Source: Loripinus fragilis | Lineage: Eukaryota; Mollusca; Bivalvia; Lucinida; Lucinidae | Assembly (NCBI GenBank): GCA_964019695.1 | Contig: OZ026522.1 | Coordinates: 77,469,601 to 77,533,600, forward strand | Length of the DNA: 64,000 nt | Direction of reading: 5' to 3' | Notes under the pieces: model-generated | Databases searched by the model: none | The model's input: only the letters and a program-made list of their open reading frames with translations | Told to the model about the DNA's origin: nothing | Shown here: positions 1-11,489 of the stretch, in pieces | How the letters are laid out: every line of letters begins with the position of its first letter | How positions within the stretch are numbered: position 1 is the first letter of the stretch | Translations under genes and position numbers: made by a program

Positions 1-969
1 TCACGCGAAAAGGGACGAGTTGGGTGTCATATAGTGAAATTCACTTTTTCCGCTTTTTGAATAGAGAATTTTATGACGAATCAAGAAATATTAACATGTT
101 GGTGGGTTCTTGACCATTTTGGCTCTCAAAATGTCAAAAAAAAAGATGGGTACCGCCCTGAAACGTCACAAACTTTCTATTGACGTTATTATAACGTTAC
201 ATGTACATCATAAAATACAAAAGATTAACACGCGCAATAAAAAATTGCAAACGGACGTTACAATGTATTTGTTGTAATGAATTTTCTTTGGTCTTCTTCT
301 ATTTATTATTCCAATCATTCTTCCTCCTCTATTTTTTTTTCAAATTTAACACCAGCTATTCTTTCTAGACTTCAACTACACTATAGTGTCAAAACTTAGT
401 CAACTTAAAAGAATCACACTGACATATTTCATGTGTTGTTTAAAAAATATTATCCTCGTTGTTACTGCATCAAACTTGATATAAAGGATACCATTGGAAA
501 GGAAATTAAAACACGCAATAAACAAAATTTATTTATCAGCCAAGCTGTCTTACTTCCTGAAAAATGATATAATAAAACTGCAAAATACTGAAAAACTGAT
601 TTTTCGTTGACGTCAACGGGAACGTCGCAGAGCTATGTCGTAAAAGATTTTTTTCTCAAACATGTGTACATTTACTACATTATCAGTTGAATTTAGCAAA
701 GATTAGAAAATGTATACATTGTTATGCTATTTCCACCAGCTTTCTGCTAGTATATTATTTATTGTAGAAAGTGATAAGCATAGTATTAGTGGTGTGTTGT
801 TCGTGGTGCGTGATTCAGCTCGGGTGACATGTGTGTGCAGCTCTCATACAGTTTAAGTGCACCGATAGGTTTGAAACTTGTCATTGCTTACAGATCATTC
901 AGATGCGCAAGTGGTTAAAATACAATACTCAATCGCATTGATTTCAACCACTTGTTTTAGTTGTGACCA
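1..969. other. No gene seen
   Basis: AT-rich sequence with a few GACGTCA/ACGTTA words. CACGCAATAAACAAAATTTA (511) and the following GACGTCAACGGGAACGTC resemble 4755-4880, so part is probably repeat. No coding frame or RNA gene supported. Confidence 0.6.
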
Positions 970-1586
970 TCGACTGCTAGATACCTATTAGTCTGCCGCC
1001 TTTAATTTCTACGAGGACTCCTGATGGCATTTTTTGTTAATGCTCGGCATCCAGGCTAGAATTATTCCTTGGACTATTACAAACAATATAGCGTGATTTT
1101 TCGATTTAAGGTCACGGTGAGGTAAAAGGTCAAGTAAGTGCAATTATTCAGAAAAAATGGCATTTGAATATAGTAAATATTTTTTTTTCAAACACAAAAT
1201 GCTACCAATATGAACAAAAACACCTGCACGTGTAAAATAGAATGTCACAGAGGCTTGCCACAGCCTCCAAATTGACATTTGCAAAAAAATACCGTAATAA
1301 ACATTCAGGCTCAATACAAATTAAAGAACAATATAGTCCGGGCAAATTAAGCTTACCTTGTACCCCCAGGGCATTTTTTCTTGAATGCCAAATTGTCCAT
1401 TAAGACCCCCTAAATACAAAATAAAGTTCTAAATATGAACCTGTCTGGGCTATGTGAAAATGCATGGTTTCCATGGCAACCCATAATTTTATTCAAGACT
1501 GGTGATGTGTCTACAATATTACTCATATCTTAGCAACTACTTGTCCTAGATCTCTAAACATGGTGTCAAATTAAAACTTAGACAGA

Positions 1587-1672
1587 GGCCTTTCATCCAT
1601 TGTCGCTTATGCAAATTAGATAAATTAGATAATTTGCATAAGCGACAATGAATGAAAGGCTCCTGTCTAAAT
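1587..1672. repeat. Hairpin repeat
   Basis: CTTTCATCCATTGTCGCTTA, then TGCAAATTA, and the mirror TAATTTGCATAAGCGACAAT, then GAATGAAAG. A related half-site recurs at 1808-1860 (GCGTATGCAAATTATCTAAT). Confidence 0.6.
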
Positions 1673-1999
1673 TTATCTGATTTGTATAACTATTTATGAA
1701 AATATTAAAATGTGATTCAAGAATGGGGTGTACCTACAAAATCAATAATATCTCAGTTGCTTCTTATCAAAACCTACTAAAATCGGTACCAATAAAACTT
1801 AGACATTGGCCTTTTATCAATTTGTGGCGTATGCAAATTATCTAATCAACATAATTTGCGTTTTCATGAATATTAATAAAAACGTTAAAAATAAGGAAGA
1901 TCATTGAAAACATAAATAAGCAGATTGCATCTGCATATCATCATTGATGCATATTGCTATGTCATCAATGATACAATTGGGCAATTTCATTCATACAAT

Positions 2000-3560
2000 G
2001 GTCCTATTTGTAAATTGTCTCAATTGCATAATCCATAAATGTATGTGTGTAAACTTATAAAATGAAGAAAAGTCATATAAAAACTGTAAACCTTGGAAGA
2101 GGGGAAAGGGAGGTGGTAATTTTGGTACAGGTGTGCGGCCCAGTTTTTTGAAATCTACCTCAATCATATACCTGGTCTTCGAAAAAATGACCTATTCATA
2201 TACTTGATTGAACAAAATGTTAACATATTCATATACGGTTCTTTGATTTTATATACCCCAACAAAGTTTACAAATAAATATTACAATTTTGGTTTCTGAG
2301 CTGAATATCTGAGCAAAAATATGAGTACTTTCAAACAGAGATGTCAGAAAAGGGGACCATTCATATAACAATAATGAAAAACTGGGTCAGTCATATACTT
2401 TTTCTCAGAAAAAGGGGGATTATCGATTACCTAGCAGCGCAGAAAAAGGAGGCTATTCGCGCCGCACATCCGTACTATGTCATATATAGGTAGTTACCCC
2501 CCGAGCATTTGATGGAAGTTTCGCTTCATCAGGCTTGAGAAAACGGGTTAACACTTGGTCAAGCTTTGCAGGTATGTTGTTCTGTTGTAAAAGCTTTCTG
2601 TCAAACTGTTGTCTGAACTGCGCTACCAAGACATGATCTCTGTACAATATAATGTGAACAATTTGCTACCCTATGTTGCTTTTAGCAACGCAATATTATC
2701 GCATGAAAATTGTACGAGTCATTCTATGTCAATATTATCAGGGAAATATACATATCCATTTTTTTCGACCCATTTGTCAAAAATGAATTTTGCATTCGCA
2801 TCATCAATTCCATGGACTGGCTTTATTCCAATAGCGTGACTTTCTGCATTGAACAGCCGCACCAGGTTTTTCCAATCTGTTTGCCCAGTGTAAAGCTTGA
2901 CCATAGGCAACAAAAATAAGTGAGTATGATCAAGAAATACAACAATCACACACTGCAGGCCAAACAAAGGCACTGCAAGGCAGACAGAGATAACATAACA
3001 CTAACAGTCACAAGACATCAGTATGACAATTAAAGTAAATCAACCAACTCTCTCCTCACCTATATGCTTTGGTGTCAAACTTTTCGTGGTTTGACACACC
3101 ATATATTACGCCTTTATAGCCATTATGGCATCACGGTTCCAACAGGTTCTCCTTCAAACCCGCCACAATATCCATGCCCTCAAAGAGGAGACTAAGAAAC
3201 AAGAACAATCTCTCAGGAATGATCTTATCAACGTGCTCTTGGGTTTTGCCTTACAACAGATCAGTGTAACTAGGTGTCTTCATAAGATCACCGATTAGTT
3301 TGGAATTTTGTGACAGCATAAAGCAGCTTTAGTAATAGGCTTAAAATGAGTGTTTTGTCATCATGTCATCTTCAGAGGAACTTTCTGAAGAATAACCTTT
3401 TTGGGGCCTTTGTCAAAATTTGGGAATGGCATGGTCAGATTAATCAACTGGATACATGAATAGTGGGGCCTTTATATCTAAAGAGCACACAAAATTAGCG
3501 ATCAATATGCATCGTTACATCATAAATGATAAATATATATATGGTATTTCATAATTTCAA
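2000..3560. other. No gene seen; weak repeat similarity
   Basis: TTCATATAC/CATATACTT words repeat at 2160-2420. The segment 2885-3060 resembles 34200-34370 in intron 2 (shared GAGTATGA, CACTGnAAGG and AACCAACTCTCTC stretches), so it belongs to an old dispersed repeat. An 84-codon minus-strand frame (2719-2973) lies here but is not recognised. Confidence 0.4.
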
Positions 3561-3587
3561 ATTGGGGTCTTCTTTTGTAATTTGCTG

Positions 3588-3780
3588 GTGCAGTGGCTCA
3601 GTGGTAGAGTGCTTGACTCGAGACCGAGGGGCCGGGGGTTCGAGGCTCACAGCATTGTGTCCTTGAGCAAGACACATTAATCCTAGCTTAGCACTGGTTC
3701 AACCAAAGTAGACCTGTCCCTTTATATCTGAAAGATTGTTGATGGGATGTAAAGAATCAGATAAAAACAAAACAAAAAAG
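3588..3780 (+). mobile_element. tRNA-derived SINE, copy 1
   Basis: The tRNA-like head has an A-box-like TGGCTCAGTGGTAGAGTG and B-box GGGTTCGAGGC. It is followed by a body with GTGTCCTTGAGCAAGACACA, CTGGTTCAACC and GAAAGATTGTTGATGGGATG, then an A-rich tail. Full-length relative at 52311; minus-strand relatives at 63394, 48719 and 36424. Transcribed by Pol III if active. Confidence 0.85.
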
Positions 3781-3855
3781 CAAGTACTTTTTCCAGACAC
3801 CTCATATCATTCACATGACCAAGAGCCAATCTGTGTCCAGAATTGTGAAACGCTA

Positions 3856-3872
3856 CCCCCCCCCCCCCCCCC
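3856..3872. repeat. Poly-C tract
   Basis: An uninterrupted C run of about 17 nt in the intergenic stretch after the first SINE. Similar C or G runs occur at 29017 and 43917. Confidence 0.9.
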
Positions 3873-4589
3873 ATTTAATGTGTTTTGGCAAATTATAACT
3901 GCTACAGCATTCAAATATTTTGTAGACCCTATTACCAATCAAATAATACAATGTACAAGCAATGCTTGTGAGTGGTCTATAACTAAGGCATGATTGAAAA
4001 TGTCGTTGAAAAAAAGACTGTTTATATGAAAAATCTACTCCAAAATCACTGATTTTTCCGCGGAAAGTGTATTTTTCTATCCCATAATAGCTATAATATT
4101 CCACAAACTATTCTTTTCAACATTTCTATATTTGACTTTTAGTTTTCAGCATATTAAACATAATTAGAATGATTTAGATACCTTCTATAGAAATGTAAAA
4201 AAAGACCTAATGACGATTCTGATAAGCAAATGCACCTATTTGACCTTTGACCTTGCTGTGGCCTTAATTCGAAGTTTCAGACGTGGCATCCACCCTGGGG
4301 CACTTTGTCATACCCCAGAGAGTATTTCTAGCATGGATGCCGAGAATTAACAAAAAATGCCATCAAAACCATTTGCTAGGGGTCTTAGAAATTACAGGTT
4401 GCAGACTATATGTCTCATGATATTGATTGTTGGTATGTGCATGGGTTTTAATATGATTCTCAAATTTGTTTTGTCACTATTTTATGTTTTGCATTTAAAC
4501 ACAAGTTTGAGGCTTGCATACTTTAAGCATGTGAAAAAAACCTATACCTATACGGTTTATAGCCTACTTATTGTTTAAAACTTTGCATG

Positions 4590-5111
4590 TACAGTCACGG
4601 AACATAAGTATTAGCCTACTTGGAAAATTATTCGCCTACTTGTGACGTCGCCGTTTAAATTAGCGTAATTCAAGATTTTTGCAAAAATTATTGTCGCAAA
4701 ACTACAGAAGCTACAATCATTGAAAAGGTACCAAATGAAAGAAAATTGATTTACGCAATAAACATATTTATTGTAGCTTCCTGGTGTCTATTGTTTTCGA
4801 ATGGTAGATATTTAAACACAAAGACAAATTAAATTTTCATTTTTTTCGGTGACGTTAACGTCAGCGTAAATGGGAATCGTGATATTTAAAAATGTACGTC
4901 CAATTTAAACGCGTTCTCCTTGAGAACCAAAAGCATAATTATTTTAATATTTAATTGTATATTGCTTTTTTCTATTTGCTTTTCATCCGTGAAAGTTTTG
5001 TAAAAATGCACCCATTAACTTCGTCATAATAATTTTTGCAAAAAATCTGGAAGTGCACTGTTTTAAACGGCGAAGTCACAAAGTGGCGAATTATTATATC
5101 CCGTGACTGTA
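4590..5111. mobile_element. Tc1-type MITE with about 115-bp TIRs
   Basis: TACAGTCACGGAACATAAGT at 4590 and the inverse ending CCGTGACTGTA at 5111. The match continues inward through GTGACgTCGCCGTTTAAA and TTTTTGCAAAAATTATT. CAGT ends with TA duplication fit Tc1/mariner. Overlapping short ORFs on both strands (4972-5278) are products of the TIR sequence. Confidence 0.8.
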
Positions 5112-6900
5112 CTTTAAATGCTTTTGGCGTCCTGGTCCATGCACGCAAGGCATTATATGCATTGTGTAATGCTGATTTTGTATTGCGTATATACTCACTA
5201 CATAAAGAAACGCAACCATCACGCAATTTGAATAGCTTGCACAATTCCTCTAATTGGAGGGCACTTGCTGAATCCTAAGACATTTTGTCACAACGGCGAC
5301 TTTTTCTTTTTGCATGTACACAAAAAATGACGTTCCAATTTCTTTTGTTAACACATATTAAACATCGAGAAAAGGTGCTTTGTTATAAATTTGCATATGC
5401 TTTCCGAAAGTGCTTACAATATTCCTAGTAAATGCAAACACACACTGGGCATATAAGGATTGTCAATTTAACAATTGTTTTTTTAGTTAAAATTGCTGGT
5501 TCATTTCTTTTTGGTGCCGTGGTTCATGGTACATGTTTATACATATGCGAAGCTCTTCGGGGCTGTTTCACGTTCATATCAATGCTAAAAGCGTAAATTA
5601 ATTCCCGGCAGGTAAGCGTAAATTTACTCCGCCTAGTTTTGGGAAGGAATGTAAACGCGGCATTGCCGTGAAGATGCTGCTGTAAAATTATAGCCCCGCT
5701 ACCCTTAGTCCCACAGGTGCCGTAATTCCTAATGAAGGATGCGTAACCGGTAATTTTTGTATCTTATGAGGGAGAGGGGAATTAAATATGCAGATACTAT
5801 TGGTCTGTCAATTTTATTTTGTCTACAGCAAAAAAAAGTATATAAAAGAGCATAAAAAGAAGCAAACATTAAGTTGGAATACCGACGCTCGGAATAGATC
5901 TTGGGCCGTTTGCGTGAGAGTCAGGTATCGTAGTCTCTACACCATTGCAGAAATTTTAATGAATTTGCTTATAAATTATTTCAAATCACATTGCATAATC
6001 CTGAATTATTTTGTTCATATGTTTTTTTAATTCTATTTAAGTTCCCAAAAGCCATTTTGAACTTTTCACAAACACTTCTGCTGTACTCATAATACACTTA
6101 ATTATTCGTTAAAGAAATACTGTAGCAAAAATTCGTTCTTTCCTGATGACATCATCACTACGTCATCAGATAAACCTTAATATATCATTCAGTATCCTGC
6201 CACGGCTTGGGAAAAGAACTATTTTTCACTTTCCCTTAAAAGCTTGATGTCGTGAGTAATAATTGAAATTAAAATAAAGATAACAACAGTTTTTACTCAA
6301 TATTCAGGACGTCGTTTTTTTCAGAAAATTTGTAAAATGCTGAAAACTTCCATGTGAGATTATGAAAAATCCAGCGCGATGACATATCCTTTTTATTTCA
6401 TAAATTGACAGTCCATACATAAGATAAAGTGTATGCAAAGAATTAAAAAGTTTTTAACATGGGAAGTATTACCCACAACTGCCCTTAAATTAGTAGGCCT
6501 AAACCATGTAAACCAGATGAGAAATAGATCTAATCATAAACTAAACTGCGTGGACGATTCTCGACCCTTGGAACTTTAACTTACGAACATTCAAAAGGGA
6601 ACATTTAATATCGTACAAAATGTTTGACAGTCTGCTGGCAGAAAATCTCAGCATGATAAACGCTTTTGATCCGGTTTTATAATAAGTTAAACTTCTCTTT
6701 GAAACACGCTTAGGCTATTTTTGCGCGACGCGACGTTAACTTTAAGACGCATTTTCTCGAAATGACGTCGTCCACCCAACATGTACCTTTTTGCGTGACG
6801 GGTCACATATACATAATTTTGTAATTATAACCTGTAACCGCTTTAAATATACATTTGACCATCCTGACTTTACTGTATCAAATTTTATGGAGATTCAATT
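5112..6900. other. No gene seen
   Basis: AT-rich intergenic DNA. A small palindromic cluster GATGACATCATCACTACGTC occurs near 6145. No recognisable coding or structural element. Confidence 0.6.
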
Positions 6901-7330
6901 TAAATACATATATCATCATTTAATTGGCGCTGGTGTATTATCGCGAATTCTCGAGCCGTAGAATAGCAACAACAAGAAAATAAAGTGTATCTTTTTCTAT
7001 TTAGAAAGTATATAATGTATACGAGTGTGGTGCTTGATTCTATCGATTCCTGATCTGAGACGCATTTCTTACTTCAAAGTATACTGAGTAACGACAACTT
7101 GAGCATAAAAACTATAAATACATATATCATCATTTAATTGGCGCTGGTGTATTATCGCGAATTCTCGAGCCGTAGAATAGCAACAACAAGAAAATAAAGT
7201 GTATCTTTTTCTATTTAGAAAGTATATAATGTATACGAGTGTGGTGTTTGATTCTATCGATTCCTGATCTGAGACGCATTTCTTACTTCAAAGTATACTG
7301 AGTAACGACAACTTGAGCATAAAAACTATA
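6901..7330. repeat. 214-bp tandem duplication, near-identical
   Basis: 6901-7114 is repeated at 7115-7330. The only difference seen is GGTGCTTGA versus GGTGTTTGA (7030 versus 7244). The near-identity points to a recent duplication (or an assembly artefact) in otherwise unique-looking sequence. Confidence 0.9.
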
Positions 7331-8499
7331 ATCATAATTATGACGTCGCAGTTGGAGTATAAAACATCATGTCATCGTTGCATAAATGCAGGGATCACAT
7401 GTTTTCATGCATTAACATTTGCCAGGTCCCGAGGAAGCTGTTTGAACACGAGCCACCGGGCTGAGTGTTCAAACATCTCCCGAGGCAATGAAACAAACAT
7501 GTGTGATCATTATGCCAGCATATTTTACCTGATTTTAACCAAAAGCATACCGAAAACACAGCTTAAACTTGAAATGCCTTTTTTCTAACACTAGTTTCAC
7601 ACTCAGGGAGCGGAAGTGACCGGACAATTGCGAGTGTACGACAAGAAACGGCACTTGTGATGCTGTACATTGGACGGTTGGTCACTTGCGGCATTGATTA
7701 TTCATTTACACCATAAACAAACTTCTTTTTCTTACACGAAAACCCCCAGCATATGCGTGTTTTGGGTATAGAAAGTAAGTTGTATTTGTGAGTAACTTTC
7801 TGGCTGGATTGAAATCCTATTTCATTGTCCATGTTCAGTGAATTTGACTTCCAATCACTTGTTTATCAACAACGGGTGATTGATTATCGAATTTTCAAAC
7901 ATGAAACAAACGTGCATAAAAACGCAAATTCGCTGTCATTAGGAGTTTGACTTTTCTAATATTAGTACTTTCTAAGGAAACACTAATAATTTTTGTCAAA
8001 ACAAAACCAGCGAAAACATGACACACGTGGGAGCATGGCACCGTTCAGTCACTTGTTGTCGTTCGCTTACGGATTGTACATGACAACTGCGACTTTACGG
8101 AACGGTCACTTGTATACTAAGGGTCATATAATTTTTCTCAATTTATGCATACCAGTGCCAATATTTCACCGTTCCCTGTCAAGAAACGTTTGTTCGTAAA
8201 TGTTGTCTGCTATATCGACTCCTGCATATATTCCACCCACACTGCAGGCTTTTTTTAATCAAACATTGATCCTTAAGGAGCAACTTAAATCTCATTCCAA
8301 AATGCCACAAGCTGACCCATATTTCATTCAATAATTTTAATATGAAGCACGATCCTGAATAAAATCCAGACTAATAGGCCATGGGATATATATGGGTCTG
8401 ATCCAACCCCTTCCCTCACCCCTACCACACACACAGGGGGATTTTGTTGACTTTGATTTCCATGATGCCCAATGTCTTACATTTAAAAAACCTTACCCA

Positions 8500-10800
8500 C
8501 TGACAAGTGTGATGTAGTATTGTTACATACCATTACGTATGTACTTATGTTACATTTCGCATTACTACCCTATTTCTGGGAATATTTTATGTCTGTTGAA
8601 TCTCCAGAAATGTTTATTACTGCTTACTTGGTCTAATTTTTGATGCTGCTACAAAGACAATTAAGTAACCTAACCAAACCTTCAAATACCAGCTCCCTAC
8701 CTTTAAGAGTGTTTAGGCATTTTGAAAATAGCTACCACTTCATAAATTTTCAATAATAACAAAGACATGTTTTTGCTAAAAAGCTTAGCATAAAGTCGTG
8801 AGGTTTAAAAACACACACATATATATATTCAGCAGCCATCTTAATAGATAAATTACCAGCAGTATATTAAACTTGAGTAGCATGCTTATCTTGAAACCAA
8901 AATGCAAATAGTAACGTATGTAACATAAAATATGCTAATGGAAACCCTCCCTAATTGAGGGGATATTTAAACACTATGATTTTCTAAAACTGCATCAACT
9001 GTATATAAGAATATAAGATGCAAAATGACTCATGTAAGTTTCTGACAGTTTGTGGTTTACTGTATTACAGCCATCTTAACTCTGTTACCCTATTTAGTCT
9101 CAAATCCTATTTTGCAAATAAAAGTCAGATCTAATTCTTTTTAATCATCATGCTCTCTTGAACGAATTATATGCTCTTAAATAAATTCATACAAAAGTAA
9201 CAGTATGCAGCAAAACGATCTTCATCTATAATAGTTCTGTTAGATACGTTGCTTGATTTCAAATATATTAATATATAGTACAGTGATATCACTAGACCAA
9301 TGGCTGTCAAAAGACCTCCGAGGCTTTGTCCATTATGGTCTTCAACAAACTCTTTATATAATCCACAAAAAATATGTTAGCTCTTCAGCAGATATCCTGC
9401 AATATCAAAGTTTAATACGTTACCTTAAAAATAGGAATTCTAAAGTGATATTATATTAGTTCTTATTCTTACATGTAGTTTTTAATTGAACGCAAATGAC
9501 TTGCAGTATAACTGTATCTAATAAAGACACATTTTTTACAGTTTTATGAGTAAAGAGTGGTGCTGTCTCTGTCACAGCTTTCAGAGAGATGGCCCATCAT
9601 ATTTGGCATGTTGGCAGGATAAGATTTGTTTCACATGAGACAAACTTAGTTTTTTGTGGGGGCAATTAGTCTAGCATATTCTTCTGTTCCTTCTCCCTTC
9701 CTCTGTGAGGAGTCCTGACATGACTGAAATTTTGTTCACTGGGATATTAAACCTTAACTTTATCAATCAATTCAAATAAATATTACAGCAATCTTTACAA
9801 CGTATCTTAGCATTTCAGGGTAAATTTTTATTATTTATGACATTTTGGACAAATATAGACCCATATCATATGTTTTATATCATACTATATTTTACCTTAA
9901 AATTGACAGAACATGGGAAAAGTCTTTATTCAGCTGTTACTTAAATTCTATTATATCCCCTTTATTAAGAATTAAAAACCTAATAACTTTGTACAAACCA
10001 ATAAAATCATGTTGTTATTTTAAAAAAAAAAAGTTAAAAAAACCCATTATGTTTTGCAAAGATAAATGTGGATTGATAATGACTTTTAAAAATAGATATA
10101 AAGTTCTATTTTGTACAAGCTAGTAGCTATATATATATATTTAGTGCAAAATTAGATTTGAATAAATCTAAACACCTCATGATGTATAATTTATGGCAAG
10201 TACTAGGCATTAATTAGAATGTATTAAAGTAAGTAATATATACTACACATTACATAAACAAACAACATAATGGTAATATACACCAGAAAATGTTCGCCTT
10301 ACACTATTCTTTATCAATAGAATGCTTACAGATAGGATTGTGTGCTCAAGTTCAATGAAAAGGTATTTACCTTATAAAACATTTTATTTAGGGTCATCAT
10401 ACTCAGCAGCTTATAACTCTTATAATCCTGTGGATGAATCGAACTGTTTGCAGTTTTGCAGTTGGCAGTAAAAGGCCTGTTAAGGTTATGGTATTGTGAA
10501 CTAAAATATGCATCAAAGTTTATCAAATTAAAATGTTAAAAAAAGATATCAATAATTTATATAGTGTAGTTCACAAATAGAACGTATGTAACATAAAGTA
10601 ATGTAAGTAAAACACTTCTGCTTGATCTAAACGCTTTTAAAAGCTATCCTGCAATAAAAAGGGCACATGCAAGCTTAAAAAGTTATGTAACTATGCCTAA
10701 GAGTACCTAAACATTGGCACCAAACTATTATTGAATATATTTTGGGTAACGTATATAAGTTTGATGTTACATAATATGTGACTTTTCTCTGAGGGCTAAC
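8500..10800. repeat. Stretch with GTAACGTATGTAAC words
   Basis: The words GTAACGTATGTAAC (8911), GAACGTATGTAAC (10580), GTAACGTATATAAG (10745) and a compound TGTTACATACCATTACGTAT (8520) resemble the palindromes of the 38960-43935 element. It is otherwise AT-rich, with no gene or clear terminal repeat seen. Confidence 0.4.
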
Positions 10801-11489
10801 ATACCTCATTCTGTGCCATATATATTGTAGTATCAGGAAACCATAGTGACAAAAATCCCCTAAGAGGAGATTACAGGTTCTATGGTTAATAACGTTTGTC
10901 TTGGAAGCCTTTTATGAGTCCATATCGTTTGCAATATAGAATTAGAAAGTGTATCAGCAGCTGTGAGGACAGACATCAATTTAAATAAAATTCTTTTTTT
11001 TCCTAGGGAAAGATATGTTGTTGATATTAAGAACTGTCTCACTGATACACTGATAAGGGTTTTACATCTACGCCTTTTTTACAAAATATAAGGAAAGCAA
11101 TTAAGTAATTTTAAACTATTATGGAAAACATCTTTTCAACTTATTCATAATTTATTTAGCCTGATCATGTTTATATTTTGTCCTTAAACTGCTGTCTGTT
11201 TTATAATATATCCAATTGCACTTGATCATATGGAAGCTCACACTATGAACCCTGCTTAGGCTGTTCCCAAATTAGCATAAAGTAGCAGTCTGATCATTTC
11301 CCATAATGTTTACACAAACCATATTAAAGGGACATTTCATAAAGATGAAATTGCAACATTACGACCAAAAACAGCCAAAGCATGCACTTTTGTCTATTTG
11401 GTTAGTTGCTTAATGTCCAGGGCTTAATCCTGTGGACATTTGAAGGATGGCTATTTATCCTAATCACAATTTCCCCCCTTTGCAGCCTT

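Larger units (their letters stand above)
970..4395. repeat. Inverted repeat pair, about 160 bp each, 3 kb apart
   Basis: TGATGGCATTTTTTGTTAAT, then GCTCGGCATCC (1022), and the inverse of 4325-4375 (GATGGCATTTTTTGTTAATT). Both arms also carry a GGTCAAAGGTCAA-type stretch (1130 and 4240). Between them lie a hairpin (1590-1660) and a SINE. Whether this is one element's termini or two copies of a repeat is open. Confidence 0.45.

Noticed and set aside
2719..2973. 84-codon minus-strand ORF (FDKWVEKNGYVYFPD)
   Set aside because: It looks somewhat protein-like, but its flank is a repeat shared with 34.2-34.4 kb and there is no family match I can name. Kept only as possible repeat.
3588..3660. Possible tRNA gene with A and B boxes
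   Set aside because: It is followed by a conserved SINE body and A-rich tail, and the same unit recurs at 52311 and 63394. SINE head, not a tRNA gene.
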